Part shown: positions 6,677-15,730 of the stretch, piece after piece | How positions within the stretch are numbered: the first letter of the stretch is position 1 | How the letters are laid out: every line of letters starts with the position of its first letter | Origin: Clostridia bacterium | GTDB lineage: Bacteria; Bacillota; Clostridia; Oscillospirales; CAG-382 | NCBI GenBank assembly: GCA_017447445.1 | Contig: JAFSNK010000006.1 | Location: 1 to 37,493 of the forward strand | Direction: 5' to 3' | DNA length: 37,493 nucleotides | Notes under the pieces: generated by a model | The model's database searches: none | What the model was told of the DNA's origin: nothing | The model's input: the letters and a program-made list of their open reading frames with translations, nothing else | Made by a program: the position numbers and the translations under genes

Positions 6677-6705
6677 TTGACATTTGCGCCGCGTATATTT
6701 ATAAT
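6677..6705 (+). promoter_or_regulatory. Consensus promoter of the SDR gene
   Basis: TTGACA (6677-6682), a 17-bp spacer and TATAAT (6700-6705) lie 42 bp before the ATG. It is divergent from the MATE promoter 39 bp away. Confidence 0.88.
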
Positions 6706-6747
6706 TAATCGACCGCATACCCGAAAAACCTATTAAAGGACGCGTTT

Positions 6748-7635
6748 ATGCTTTCAAAAAAGACAGTTAAATATCTGAATAAACACTGCCGCCGTCTGGA
6801 CGGGAAAACCGTGCTTATAACCGGAGCGAACGGCGGGATAGGGTTCAAGACCGCGGAAACGCTGGTTTACCTCGGCGCCTCGGTCGTTCTGGCGTGCAGG
6901 AACCCGGAAAAGGCGGCCTCCGCGCGGGAAAAGCTGGTCGCCGACTATCCGGAAGCGGATATCCGAGTTATGCCGCTTGACGTGGCGGATTTCGCCTCGA
7001 TAGACGCGTTTGCCGGAGACCTGCCGGACGTGGACGCTTTTATAAACAACGCGGGCGTGTTCCACCGCCCCGGGGAAAAGACGGCGGACGGTCTGGAGCT
7101 GGTTATGGGCACGAACTACGTCGGCACGTTCCGCGTGGGCGAAAAGGTGCTTCCGAAGCTGGAAAACTGCGGTCACGACGTGGTTTATATAAACACGATC
7201 TCGCTTATACACAAGTTCGCGCGCGTCGATTTCGGCAGGTTCTACGACGAAAAGGGCTCCTACGCGCGCTCCAAGCTCTGCCTCGCGCGGTATTCGGAAT
7301 ACCTTGCAAACAAATACCGCGGCACGAATATACATGTTTTTATGAGCCATCCCGGGATAGCGATAACCGGGATCGCCTCGCATCTGTTCGGGAAGTTCTA
7401 TATTCTCGCAAAAATAATGCCGTTCAACTCCGTGGAAAGGTCCTCGCTCGCGGCAGCGTACATACTTTCCGGAAACGCGCCGTGCGGCAGCGTGGTCGGG
7501 CCGCATATCCTGTTCTGCGGCTGGGGCAACCCGAAGGTGAACCGCAAAAGCAAAAGGGCGCTGCGCGATATAAAACCGCTGGTGGAGTTCACCGCGGGTG
7601 AAACGGCAAGGATCGCCGCGGAAAAAGAAAAATAA
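6748..7635 (+). CDS. Short-chain dehydrogenase/reductase, retinol-dehydrogenase-like
   Basis: A 295-residue NAD(P)-dependent oxidoreductase with a Rossmann fold. The nucleotide loop TGANGGIG is at about residues 25-32, the structural NNAG at about 100-103 and the catalytic YARSK (Tyr-x-x-x-Lys) near residues 171-175. ACRNPEK after the second strand, with its basic residue, suggests NADPH preference. The order and length match the retinol dehydrogenase/WW-oxidoreductase-like SDR group, but the substrate is unknown. Of its 18 Ile codons I count 12 ATA, the usage that separates this part of the window from the 1.6-4.7 kb block. It is transcribed alone or with weak read-through into the next gene, which has its own promoter. 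Confidence 0.9.
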   Translation: MLSKKTVKYLNKHCRRLDGKTVLITGANGGIGFKTAETLVYLGASVVLACRNPEKAASAREKLVADYPEADIRVMPLDVADFASIDAFAGDLPDVDAFINNAGVFHRPGEKTADGLELVMGTNYVGTFRVGEKVLPKLENCGHDVVYINTISLIHKFARVDFGRFYDEKGSYARSKLCLARYSEYLANKYRGTNIHVFMSHPGIAITGIASHLFGKFYILAKIMPFNSVERSSLAAAYILSGNAPCGSVVGPHILFCGWGNPKVNRKSKRALRDIKPLVEFTAGETARIAAEKEK

Positions 7636-7638
7636 TTG

Positions 7639-7667
7639 TTGATTTATCCTGACGTATATGGTATAAT
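7639..7667 (+). promoter_or_regulatory. Promoter of the diguanylate cyclase gene
   Basis: TTGATT (7639-7644), a 17-bp spacer and TATAAT (7662-7667) start just 3 bp after the SDR stop codon and 59 bp before the ATG at 7727. Confidence 0.82.
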
Positions 7668-7726
7668 AATCGAAATATATTTTGCCGCACCGCACGCGGC
7701 GCATAAAAAACGAAAGGAGGGCGCGG

Positions 7727-9103
7727 ATGAAAGTCAAAAAGTTCGGGTTTTCCGCAAAAGCCGTCGTTCTTATAACCGTTCTGCTGTTAGCTGCGAATAT
7801 CCTGCTCGGCGTTTTTCTCGTTCAACGTTCGCGTTCTTCCATAAGGGCGATCATCGACGAGCGTATGCTCGGCGTTGCCAAAACAGCCGCCGCCATGCTT
7901 GACGGCGACGAGCTCGCCGCGCTGACCGAGGAGGACGACGGCAGCGAAAAGCACAGGGAAATAATCGAAAAGTTGGGCGTTTTCAACGAGTATCTCGACT
8001 TTGAATATATCTATATCGTCCGCCGGAACTCGGCGGGGAAATTCGTGTTCATCGCCGATCCGGACCCGGAAGAGCCCGCCGAATTCGGCGAGGAGATCAC
8101 CTATACCGAGGCGCTCGGCGCCGCGGACGAAGGCACCGCCGCGGTGGACAAGGTCTCCGTCGGCGACAAATGGGGCAAATACTACACCGCCTTTTGCCCG
8201 GTCATGACTTCCGACGGCAGGATAGGCGGGATAGTCGGCGTCGATTTCGACGCGGACTGGTACGAAAACCAGATCACCGGAAACACCGTTTCAATCCTTA
8301 TCTGCGGAGTGTTCGCGCTGCTTGTGGGCAGCGTCATAGTCCTGCTCGTTACCGGCCGGTTAAGGCGCAGGTTCCGCAGACTGAACGAGGACACCGCTTC
8401 CATCGCCGCGGACGTCGGTTCGCTGCTGGACGAGATCAGCGCGGAGCACGGCTATTCGGTCATAGACCCGGACGCCGGGCTGCTTGACGGAGTGAAGGAC
8501 GAGCTTCCTCCTTCCGGCGCCGAATCGGAGGGGATAGAAAAGCTCTCGCGCGACGTAAGGACGATACAGGTCAACCTTAAACGCTATATCGAATTCATAC
8601 ATAATAAAGCATATACCGACGTTATGACCGGCATCGGAAACCGTTCCGCTTACTTCGATTTCATCCACAGTATCGACGAGGTCATCGAAAATCCGGATCT
8701 GCGCTTCTCGGTCGCGGTGTTCGATATAAACGGACTTAAAACGGCGAACGACGATTACGGCCACGACATAGGCGATATGATCATCGGCGCGGCGGCGGAC
8801 TGCATAAAAAAAGCGTTCGGCGAAAGCACCGTGTTCCGCATCGGCGGCGACGAATTCGTGGCGGTGCTGGAGAATGCGGCGGAGGAAGAGATGGAGGCGC
8901 TGTTCCGCAAGCTCGATGAGGAGATCGAAAACTCCAATAAAGAGCTTGCCGGCAAGATCGGCGTCCCGCTTTCGATCTCGAAGGGCTTTTCGGAATTCAT
9001 TCCCGGCGAGGATATCACCTACAAGCAGGTATTCAAGCGCGCCGACCTGGCGATGTACTACGATAAGAACGATTATTATCAAAAATACGGTTACCGCAGA
9101 TAA
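7727..9103 (+). CDS. Membrane diguanylate cyclase with extracytoplasmic sensor
   Basis: A 458-residue signalling enzyme predicted to make cyclic di-GMP from GTP. TM1 is at about residues 10-33. An extracytoplasmic domain of about 150 residues (Cache-like, ending in GGIVGVDFDADW) follows, then TM2 at about 187-210. A linker helix leads to the GGDEF domain, opened by YTDVMTGIGNRSAY and carrying an intact GGDEF near residues 372-376. I see no RxxD inhibitory site just ahead of it, so product inhibition by that route is unlikely. The ATG at 7727 follows AAAGGAGG at the right distance. The ligand of the sensor is unknown. No partner gene is adjacent. Confidence 0.92.
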   Translation: MKVKKFGFSAKAVVLITVLLLAANILLGVFLVQRSRSSIRAIIDERMLGVAKTAAAMLDGDELAALTEEDDGSEKHREIIEKLGVFNEYLDFEYIYIVRRNSAGKFVFIADPDPEEPAEFGEEITYTEALGAADEGTAAVDKVSVGDKWGKYYTAFCPVMTSDGRIGGIVGVDFDADWYENQITGNTVSILICGVFALLVGSVIVLLVTGRLRRRFRRLNEDTASIAADVGSLLDEISAEHGYSVIDPDAGLLDGVKDELPPSGAESEGIEKLSRDVRTIQVNLKRYIEFIHNKAYTDVMTGIGNRSAYFDFIHSIDEVIENPDLRFSVAVFDINGLKTANDDYGHDIGDMIIGAAADCIKKAFGESTVFRIGGDEFVAVLENAAEEEMEALFRKLDEEIENSNKELAGKIGVPLSISKGFSEFIPGEDITYKQVFKRADLAMYYDKNDYYQKYGYRR

Positions 9104-9113
9104 AAACCCAAAA

Positions 9114-9143
9114 GAAAAACAGGCAAGTCGCCTGTTTTTTCTT
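9114..9143. terminator. Bidirectional terminator between the cyclase and cbiB
   Basis: AAAACAGGC pairs with GCCTGTTTT around 9117-9137 and is followed by a T-rich run (A-rich on the other strand). It lies between the convergent cyclase gene and cobalamin operon and can serve both. Confidence 0.82.
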
Positions 9144-9156
9144 TTGCAAAACCTGT

Positions 9157-10137
9157 TCAAACGTAATATACGACCGCCATCGCGGCGACGCGCAGACAGA
9201 CGAAAAGCAGCAGCAGCGCTCCCGTCGCGGCGTACATCAGCCGGTTCACGCGTTTTATGTCTTCGAACCGTATCTCGCGGTCCGCGTCGCCGATATATTT
9301 CTTTTCGCACACCTTTCCGCCGTAGACCGCGTCTCCCGCGAGCCGCACGCCCAGCGCGCCCGCGCACACCGATTCGGTCTGTGCGGAATTCGGGCTTGCG
9401 TGATTGAACCTGTCGCGCCGGAATATCCGCAGCGCGTTCTTCGCGTTCAGCCGGACGAGAGGGCAGGCGAGTATCATAAGCCACGCACACAGGCGGGATG
9501 GGATGAAGTTGAAAACGTCGTCGGCCTTCGCGGCGGCGCGCCCGAAATAAAGGTATTTTTCGTTTTTATACCCCAGCATAGAATCCATTGTGTTCACTGC
9601 TTTGTATAAAAACCCGCCGACCGCGCCGAAAAAGAGGATATAAAATACCGGCGCGGCGACTCCGTCCGAGGCGTTCTCCGCCACCGTTTCCACCGCTGCG
9701 CGGCAAACGCCTTTTTCGTCCAGCACGTCGGTATCGCGCCCCACTATGTTGGAAACCGCTTTCCGCGCGCCGGGCAGGTCGCCCGCCTGCAAACGCCGCA
9801 TTACCCTGCCGCTTTCGCGCGCAAGCTGGCGCGGAGCGATAAGCTGCCAGCACATTATTGCCGAAAGCGCGAAGTAAAGGTATTCCGAAACCGCCCACGC
9901 GCCGTATAGCAGCGCGGCGGGAACGGCGGCGGAAACAAGGCAGACTGCAAAAACCGTTAAAACCCCGCGCCGCAGGTCGCGCTTCGCCTCCCCGCGCCGC
10001 AGCTTCTTATCCAAAAAGGATATAAGCTTTCCTATAGCCATAACGGGGTGGGGGAGCCACGCCGGGTCGCCGGCTATGCAGTCGATCAGAAACCCCGCCA
10101 GCATCGCCGCGGTCTGCCAAAACAACAGCTTATACAT
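9157..10137 (-). CDS. cbiB: Adenosylcobinamide-phosphate synthase CbiB
   Basis: A 326-residue membrane enzyme that attaches the aminopropanol arm to adenosylcobyric acid. Signature segments are DCIAGDPAWLPHPVMAIG near residue 20, VAENASDGVAAPVFY near residue 152, the NTMDSMLGYKN motif near residue 183 and DDVFNFIPSRL near residue 207. Several hydrophobic helices fit an integral membrane protein. It is the last gene of the operon and overlaps the CbiJ-E-T gene by 8 bp. The usual preceding step, CbiP (cobyric acid synthase), is not in the window and must be encoded elsewhere if the pathway is complete. Confidence 0.95.
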   Translation of the reverse strand: MYKLLFWQTAAMLAGFLIDCIAGDPAWLPHPVMAIGKLISFLDKKLRRGEAKRDLRRGVLTVFAVCLVSAAVPAALLYGAWAVSEYLYFALSAIMCWQLIAPRQLARESGRVMRRLQAGDLPGARKAVSNIVGRDTDVLDEKGVCRAAVETVAENASDGVAAPVFYILFFGAVGGFLYKAVNTMDSMLGYKNEKYLYFGRAAAKADDVFNFIPSRLCAWLMILACPLVRLNAKNALRIFRRDRFNHASPNSAQTESVCAGALGVRLAGDAVYGGKVCEKKYIGDADREIRFEDIKRVNRLMYAATGALLLLFVCLRVAAMAVVYYV

Positions 10138-12091
10138 CGCCGCCGCCCCTTTGCATAGTAATTATGTAAACAGGATTGTTCGCCGCCATAAGGTTGTATC
10201 TTCCCGCTTTGTGCGAGCGCGCGGCGTTTATCGCAACGGCTTCGAATTCGTCGAACCCGAATTTTTCGCGGAAGCCAACCGCTTCGGAAAGCGTCTCCAG
10301 CGTAACGCAATTCAGCACTATACGCGCCCGCCCGTTCTTGCCGAGCACCGTGGATACGATCGCTTCCGCGCCGCCCGAGCTGCCGCCGATGAAGGCGATA
10401 TCCGGCTTCGGAAGATTATGTAAACTATACGGCGCCTCGCCGCGTATGATCTCCAAATTCTCCGCGCCGAATTTTTTGCAGTTTTTCTCTATCAGTTCGC
10501 AGGCGGCTTCGTCCTTTTCCACCGCGTAAACGGTCCCTTCCGGGGCGTTCAGCGCGCATTCGACCGATACCGACCCGGTCCCCGCGCCGATATCCCATAT
10601 CACCGAATCCTTTTCCGGCGCGAGCTTCGAAAGCGTAACGGCGCGTATCTCCGATTTGGTCATCGGAACGTCGTCGCGTACGAACGCACCGTCCGGCATG
10701 CCGGAGCAATAGCTGCTTTTCGCGCCCGGATTGTAAATATACAGCAGCGAAAGCGCGTCCGGCGCGTTATCGCAAAGCTCCGCGGCGGTCCCGCGCGTGA
10801 TCTTTTCTTCCGGGAAGCCGATCCTTTCTCCTATCGCGACGCTTGCTCCGCCCAGCCCGGCTTCGCACAGACGGCGGCAAACGGAGGCGGCGGTGTTTTC
10901 GCCTCCTAAAAGCGCAAACACCTTTTTGTTCGTCTTTACGGCGTACACGACGTTCGCGTTCCTGCCGTGCAGACTTATAAGGCGCGCGTCGTCCCAGCTA
11001 ACGCCGAGCTTCGCGGCGAACGCCGAAACCGACGAAACGCCGGGGATAAAGGTCGTTTTGCAGCCCTCCAGCTCCTCCGCGAGCCGCTTCGCGCCGCTGT
11101 AAAACCCGGTGTCGCCGCGCATAAGCACCGCGGCTTTTCTTATTTCCGGATGCGAACCGAGTATTTCTTTTATCTTTTCGGGCGAGTATTCATAATATTT
11201 CGGCTTCGCCGTGCCGAAAGCTCCCGCCACGGCTTTCGCGCCGAAGACCGCGTCGCACTCTTCCGCCGCCTCGCGCGCTTCCGAAGTAAGCGTTTCTTTC
11301 CCGGCGGGCCCCGTGCCTATAACGAATATCTCCGCTTTTTGCGCGTGCTCGCCGCCCAGAAGTATGCCGAGCGCTGCGGATACCGTTACGCCTTCCGGCT
11401 CCGCAGGTCTGCCTATAACAATCGCCCGCGCCCCGGTCTCTTCCGCCGCGGCGAGCTTTTCTTCAAACCCTCCGGCTTTGCCGGAATCCTTGGTAACAAT
11501 GAATCTCGCGTTCGTCATTTTTATAAGCGCCGCGTTGAATTCCTTTGTAAAAGGCCCCTGCGCCGCGATTATGTGCGAAACCGGAACGCCCGCCTCCAGG
11601 CAGGCGGAGATCGAGGCCTCCGCGGGCAGTACGCGCGCCCACAGGCGCTCCCTGCCGATCGGGGAATAAGCGCCGATCTCTTTCGAGCCCGTCGTCGCAA
11701 GCACGTTTCCGGGCAGGTCCTTAAGATATTCTGCCGCCTCGCTTACCGAACCGAAGTAAAGCGCGTTTTTGCTCTTCGCGTCGCTTTCGCGCAGGATCCG
11801 CAGGCAGGGAACGCCTGCGGCGTTCGCGGCGGCGCGTATGTTTTTGGTAACTTCAGCGGCGAACGGATGCGTGGCGTCGATTATCCGCGCAAAGCCGTTC
11901 GAACCGAAAAAGCGCTCCATTTCCGGTTCGTCCATCCGTCCGGTGCGCACTTCAATGCCTTCCGTTCCGTCCAGAAGCACCTCGCCGTATTCGGTAGCCA
12001 CGCAAACGGTAAGCGCGTATTCCCCGGCAAGCGCTTCGGCAAGCTTTCGCCCCTCGGTGGTGCCGGCAAAAAGGCAGATCTTTTCTTTCAT
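10130..12091 (-). CDS. CbiJ-CbiE-CbiT triple fusion
   Basis: A 653-residue protein joining three enzymes of the anaerobic corrin pathway. Residues 1-245 are CbiJ/CobK, cobalt-precorrin-6A reductase (ICLFAGTTEGRKLAEAL start; DATHPFA near residue 93). Residues 253-445 are CbiE, the C5 methyltransferase (VIGTGPAG start; LMRGDTGFYSGAK; HGRNA). Residues 460-653 are CbiT, the C15 methyltransferase/decarboxylase (MTKSEIRA, WDIGAGTGSVSVE as SAM loop). CbiE-CbiT fusions are common as CobL; adding the reductase in front puts three consecutive steps on one chain. The start overlaps the cbiH stop as ATGA. All three domains keep their family motifs and no frameshift is seen. Confidence 0.94.
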   Translation of the reverse strand: MKEKICLFAGTTEGRKLAEALAGEYALTVCVATEYGEVLLDGTEGIEVRTGRMDEPEMERFFGSNGFARIIDATHPFAAEVTKNIRAAANAAGVPCLRILRESDAKSKNALYFGSVSEAAEYLKDLPGNVLATTGSKEIGAYSPIGRERLWARVLPAEASISACLEAGVPVSHIIAAQGPFTKEFNAALIKMTNARFIVTKDSGKAGGFEEKLAAAEETGARAIVIGRPAEPEGVTVSAALGILLGGEHAQKAEIFVIGTGPAGKETLTSEAREAAEECDAVFGAKAVAGAFGTAKPKYYEYSPEKIKEILGSHPEIRKAAVLMRGDTGFYSGAKRLAEELEGCKTTFIPGVSSVSAFAAKLGVSWDDARLISLHGRNANVVYAVKTNKKVFALLGGENTAASVCRRLCEAGLGGASVAIGERIGFPEEKITRGTAAELCDNAPDALSLLYIYNPGAKSSYCSGMPDGAFVRDDVPMTKSEIRAVTLSKLAPEKDSVIWDIGAGTGSVSVECALNAPEGTVYAVEKDEAACELIEKNCKKFGAENLEIIRGEAPYSLHNLPKPDIAFIGGSSGGAEAIVSTVLGKNGRARIVLNCVTLETLSEAVGFREKFGFDEFEAVAINAARSHKAGRYNLMAANNPVYIITMQRGGGDV

Positions 12092-12813
12092 CGTTTATAA
12101 CCCCGCAACGTAACCATTTTTCCGTTTATCACACGCGTGTCTTCGTTGCCGATGAACACGGTGGTGAACATATCCGCCGGGTATTCCGCAAGCTCGCGCA
12201 GAGTCATTATTTCAAAACTCTCGCCTTCTCTCCCGACGTTCCTCACGACTCCGCACACCGTTTCCGGCGGGCGGTGTTCCGAAAATATCCCGCAGGCGCG
12301 TTTCAGATGCCCGGCGCGTTTTTTGCTCGCCGGGTTGTATATCACCGTGCAGATCCCGCATTCCGCGGCGGCGCGGACGCGTTTTTCAACGGTTTCCGCC
12401 GGAGTCAGCAGGTCCGAAAGACTTATAACGCAGAAATCGCAGGTTATCGGCGAGCCGAGCAGCGCCGCGCCGGAGCACGCCGCCGTAACTCCCGGCACGC
12501 AAACCGCCTCCACGCCGTATTCCGGCGCAAGCTCCAAAGCAGGGGAAGCCATACCGTAAACGCCCGCGTCGCCGGAGCAGATCAGCGCGACTTTTTTGCC
12601 CTCCGCGGCAAGCGAAAGCGCGATCCGGCAGCGGTCGGTCTCGCACGTCATCGCGGTGGAAATGTATTCTTTATTCGGGAAATACGGCTTTATCAAATCG
12701 CAATAGACGGTATATCCCACTATTACGCCGCATTCCTCCAGCCGCTTCGCCGCGCCGACGGTCAATCCTTCGTAACCGCCCGCGCCGATCCCCACAACGT
12801 ACAGTCTGTTCAA
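12088..12813 (-). CDS. cbiH: Cobalt-precorrin-3 C17-methyltransferase CbiH (CobJ)
   Basis: A 241-residue SAM-dependent methyltransferase that methylates C17 and drives ring contraction. It shows the tetrapyrrole methylase fold: YVVGIGAGG at the start, GYTVYCDLI near residue 33, CSGDAGVYGMA near residue 79 and VPGVTAACSGAALLG near residue 105. The start is a TTG whose last two bases overlap the cbiG stop (TTGA), with GTGGAG upstream; the coupling supports this non-standard start. It ends in an ATGA overlap with the fusion gene. It lacks the C-terminal extension seen in some Clostridial CbiH proteins. Confidence 0.93.
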   Translation of the reverse strand: MNRLYVVGIGAGGYEGLTVGAAKRLEECGVIVGYTVYCDLIKPYFPNKEYISTAMTCETDRCRIALSLAAEGKKVALICSGDAGVYGMASPALELAPEYGVEAVCVPGVTAACSGAALLGSPITCDFCVISLSDLLTPAETVEKRVRAAAECGICTVIYNPASKKRAGHLKRACGIFSEHRPPETVCGVVRNVGREGESFEIMTLRELAEYPADMFTTVFIGNEDTRVINGKMVTLRGYKR

Positions 12814-13832
12814 AACTCCACGCTCCGTTCTTTATACGCCGCCGCGACGGTAACTCCGTTCGCCGCGGTCTTTCTTATAACAAGCTTTCCGCCGCCAAAC
12901 ACCGCCGCGCGCTCGCATACGTTGCCGACGCCGACAGTCTTTTTCACGAACTCCGATTCGGCAAACCCCCATTCGTCGGGCAGGGAAGCCAGTTCCCCGG
13001 CGGTGTAAAACATGATCGGGACGTTAAGCTCTTCTGCAAACTCGTTCAGCCCCGCTTCGTCCTTTTTAAGGTCCGCGGTGGCGATCCCGCACACGGAGGC
13101 GATATCTATCCCGGCGCTGTCCAGCGCGTATAAAACGGCGGTTTTTACCGCTTCCGCGGAAACGCCTTTTCTGCATCCTATCCCCAGCGTTACGGCGCGC
13201 GGGACAAGCCGCAGCGTTATCCCGAACGGCCGGGCTTTTTTTATACCGATGTATATGCCCAGATCCCCGCTTTCGCCGCGGACAAGCCCGGCGGGCAGCT
13301 TTTGCGGCAGCTCGCTTTCGGCGCAGACCGGTACTTTTTCGGTAAGTATCCTTGCCGAAACGGCTTTCGCCGCCTCAAGCGACGATATGGCGCAGCCGTG
13401 CTCCGCCGCCCAGGAATCGCAGGAGAAAAGCCCCGCGCCGTCCGTCGCGGTAGTTACCACCGGCAAAGCGCCGGTTAGCGAAGCGAGTTTTTGCGCCAGC
13501 CGGTTCGCGCCGCCGATATGCCCCGAAAGGATCGGTATAACGTAATCGCCGCCGTCGTTTATCACGATTACGGCGGGGTCGGTCTCTTTCGATCTTACGC
13601 AGGGCGCGATACAGCGCACCGCTATCCCGCAGGCGCAGATAAACACCAGAGCGCCGTTTTGGCGAAACAGCGTTTCCGTCTCTTCTTTCGTGCCGCGATA
13701 GGGCGCAAACCCGTATTTTTCCGCGAACCGGGGCGAGGAATACAGCGCGGTCTCGTCGCCTTCGAGCAGAGATCTAAACTTTTGCGCCAGCAGAGCGCCC
13801 TTGTCGGAATAGGTTATAAACGCGATCTTCAT
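12810..13832 (-). CDS. cbiG: Cobalt-precorrin-5A hydrolase CbiG
   Basis: A 340-residue protein that opens the delta-lactone of cobalt-precorrin-5A and releases acetaldehyde. Family segments are CACGIAVRCIAP near residue 69, DPAVIVINDGGDYVIPILSGHIGGAN around residues 85-110 and the C-terminal domain from VTLGIGCRKGVSAEAV near residue 215. The ATG at 13832 forms an ATGA with the cbiF stop. The same frame stays open further upstream through cbiF, but that part is out-of-phase translation of cbiF and not real. Length is normal for the family. Confidence 0.93.
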   Translation of the reverse strand: MKIAFITYSDKGALLAQKFRSLLEGDETALYSSPRFAEKYGFAPYRGTKEETETLFRQNGALVFICACGIAVRCIAPCVRSKETDPAVIVINDGGDYVIPILSGHIGGANRLAQKLASLTGALPVVTTATDGAGLFSCDSWAAEHGCAISSLEAAKAVSARILTEKVPVCAESELPQKLPAGLVRGESGDLGIYIGIKKARPFGITLRLVPRAVTLGIGCRKGVSAEAVKTAVLYALDSAGIDIASVCGIATADLKKDEAGLNEFAEELNVPIMFYTAGELASLPDEWGFAESEFVKKTVGVGNVCERAAVFGGGKLVIRKTAANGVTVAAAYKERSVEF

Positions 13833-14584
13833 TTTTTCGCCTTTCTGTATTCCGTGGAAAACGCGCCGTCGTAAAGATGCGAACGGGTGAATTCGCTTTC
13901 CAGAAAATCGCCCACGGTTATCAGCGCCGTTTTGGTTATGCCGTTTTCCTTTGCCGTCCGCGCAAGCGTACCCAAAGTGCAGCGCAGTATTTTTTCGTCC
14001 TCCCAAGTCGCTTTGTATACTATCGCGGCGGGGGTATCCGGCGGGTATCCGCCCCGTATCAGGTCGTTTTCGACCTGCTCCGCAAGCGACGCGGACAAAA
14101 ACAAAACCATCGTCGCGCGGTGCGCGGCAAGCGACGCCACGCTTTCTTTTTCGGGCACCGGGGCGTTCCCCGCGGCGCGGGATATTATCACCGTCTGCGA
14201 AACGCCGGGCAGAGTGTATTCGGTCTTCAAAGCCGCCGCCGCGCCGCAGAACGAGCTCACGCCCGGGGTGATATCGTATTCTATGCCGAGCTTGTTCAGT
14301 TCGCGTATCTGTTCGCCGATCGCGCCGTAAAGCGAACTGTCTCCGCTGTGCAGGCGCACCGTCGTTTCGCCGTTCGCTTCCGCTTCCGCTATAACGGCGG
14401 TCGTCTCCTCCAAAGTCATCTTCGCGCTGTCGAATATCCGTGCGCCCTTTTTCGCGTATTGCAAAAGCTCTTTGTTCACCAGCGATCCGGCGTAGATTAT
14501 CACGTCCGCGGTCTCCAGAAAATTCCTGCCGCGCAGGGTTATAAGGTCGGGCGCGCCGCACCCGGCGCCGACTATGTGCACCAT
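13829..14584 (-). CDS. cbiF: Cobalt-precorrin-4 C11-methyltransferase CbiF (CobM)
   Basis: A 251-residue tetrapyrrole methylase that methylates C11 with SAM. Visible marks are VHIVGAGCGAPDLITLRG at the start, IYAGSLV near residue 30, RLHSGDSSLYGAIGEQ near residue 76 and TPGVSSFCGAAAAL near residue 105. It starts 3 bp after the cbiD stop and overlaps cbiG by four bases. The neighbouring genes carry out the steps before (CbiH) and after (CbiG, CbiD), so the order supports the call. Confidence 0.95.
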   Translation of the reverse strand: MVHIVGAGCGAPDLITLRGRNFLETADVIIYAGSLVNKELLQYAKKGARIFDSAKMTLEETTAVIAEAEANGETTVRLHSGDSSLYGAIGEQIRELNKLGIEYDITPGVSSFCGAAAALKTEYTLPGVSQTVIISRAAGNAPVPEKESVASLAAHRATMVLFLSASLAEQVENDLIRGGYPPDTPAAIVYKATWEDEKILRCTLGTLARTAKENGITKTALITVGDFLESEFTRSHLYDGAFSTEYRKAKK

Positions 14585-14587
14585 CGT

Positions 14588-15730
14588 TCAGCCCTCCGAT
14601 TCGCGTTTTATCGCTTCCAGCAGCTCATAAGCGCCCGGAGTGGCGCCCAGCACGCCGTAGGTCTTCGAAAAGGTTATAAGCTCCGCGCGGAAACTTTCGC
14701 TCCCGCGGCGGGCAAGCTGTTCGCCTATCGCGTTCATAATGCTTTGCATCGCCGCTTCGCGCACGCCCGCTTTCTGCAAAATGTCCAGCATATCGTCGGT
14801 AACGGCGCTTTGCATAATCGCGTTCACGGCGTCCCTTCCGGCTCCCGCCGCCGCGGCGTGCGCCGCGAATATCTCCCTGCGGCAGTCGCCCCAGCGCGAA
14901 TGGGTGTTGAACATCCCCACGGCAAGCTTCACGGCTTTGCCTATGTGGCTCACCGCGAGAGCGCCGGAAAACCCCAGATCCCGCGCGGAATAAAGCGCTT
15001 CGCCCAAATAGTTCGAAACTGTAACGGCGCACGCCGGGTCTACGGAAAGCGATTCTTTAATAAAATCCGCGCCGAAATTGCCGGGGACGAGCAGGCAGAC
15101 GGTTTTGCCCTCCGCGCGGCGCACCGAAAGCTCCGCGCGGGCGGTCTCCGCCACGGCGTCGTCGCTCATCGGCTCTATTATCCCGGTAGTACCGAGTATC
15201 GAAATGCCGCCCTCTATCCCCAAACGCGGGTTAAAGGTCTTTTTCGCTATCTCTTCGCCGCCCGGCGCGGAAATAATTATTCGCAGGCCGCCTTCGTATC
15301 CGGCGTCGGCGCACACCTCGGCTGCCGCCTCGGTTATCATCCGCAGCGGGACCGAATTTATCGCCGCCTCGCCCACGGGCCTGTCGAGTCCGGGCTTGGT
15401 AACTCTGCCGATCCCCTCGCCGCCTTCGACCGTTATCCCGCGCGTTCCGTTCGTTTCGACTCCGGCGTAAAACACCATTCCGTCGGTAACATCCGGGTCG
15501 TCGCCGCTGTCTTTTTTTATCCCGCAGGAAACGAAGTTTTCTTTGCGGGTAATATCCAGCACGTCAAGCTCCAGCCGGACGCCGGACGGGGTGAGCAGGC
15601 GCACTTTTTCCAGCTCGCCGCCGCACAGAAGCATTATCGCCGCGGCTTTCGCCGCCGCCGCCGCGCAGGAGCCGCTTGTATAGCCGCGCCGCAGCTTTTT
15701 TCCGTCCTTTGTAACTAAACTTTCCATCAT
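14588..15730 (-). CDS. cbiD: Cobalt-precorrin-5B C1-methyltransferase CbiD
   Basis: A 380-residue methyltransferase specific to the anaerobic pathway. It opens with RRGYTSGSCAAAAAKAAA near residues 14-31, the family hallmark, and has GIGRVTKPGLDRPVGEAAIN near residue 107 and a VSHIGKAVKLAVGMFNTHS segment near residue 258. Together with cbiG it marks the oxygen-independent route. The start ATGATG overlaps the cbiC stop, and either Met could be used. It is followed by cbiF after 3 bp. Confidence 0.95.
   Translation of the reverse strand: MMESLVTKDGKKLRRGYTSGSCAAAAAKAAAIMLLCGGELEKVRLLTPSGVRLELDVLDITRKENFVSCGIKKDSGDDPDVTDGMVFYAGVETNGTRGITVEGGEGIGRVTKPGLDRPVGEAAINSVPLRMITEAAAEVCADAGYEGGLRIIISAPGGEEIAKKTFNPRLGIEGGISILGTTGIIEPMSDDAVAETARAELSVRRAEGKTVCLLVPGNFGADFIKESLSVDPACAVTVSNYLGEALYSARDLGFSGALAVSHIGKAVKLAVGMFNTHSRWGDCRREIFAAHAAAAGAGRDAVNAIMQSAVTDDMLDILQKAGVREAAMQSIMNAIGEQLARRGSESFRAELITFSKTYGVLGATPGAYELLEAIKRESEG

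Noticed and set aside
10967..12100. Long open frames on the plus strand opposite the cobalamin genes (also 13877-15718 and 16422-17993)
   Set aside because: They are Arg/Ala-rich antisense shadows of strongly supported genes, caused by GC-rich codon bias. No family resemblance and no ribosome binding sites.
13833..14561. Upstream extension of cbiG on the minus strand
   Set aside because: It overlaps cbiF in another frame and gives an arginine-rich translation. The cbiG homology begins at the ATG overlapping the cbiF stop.
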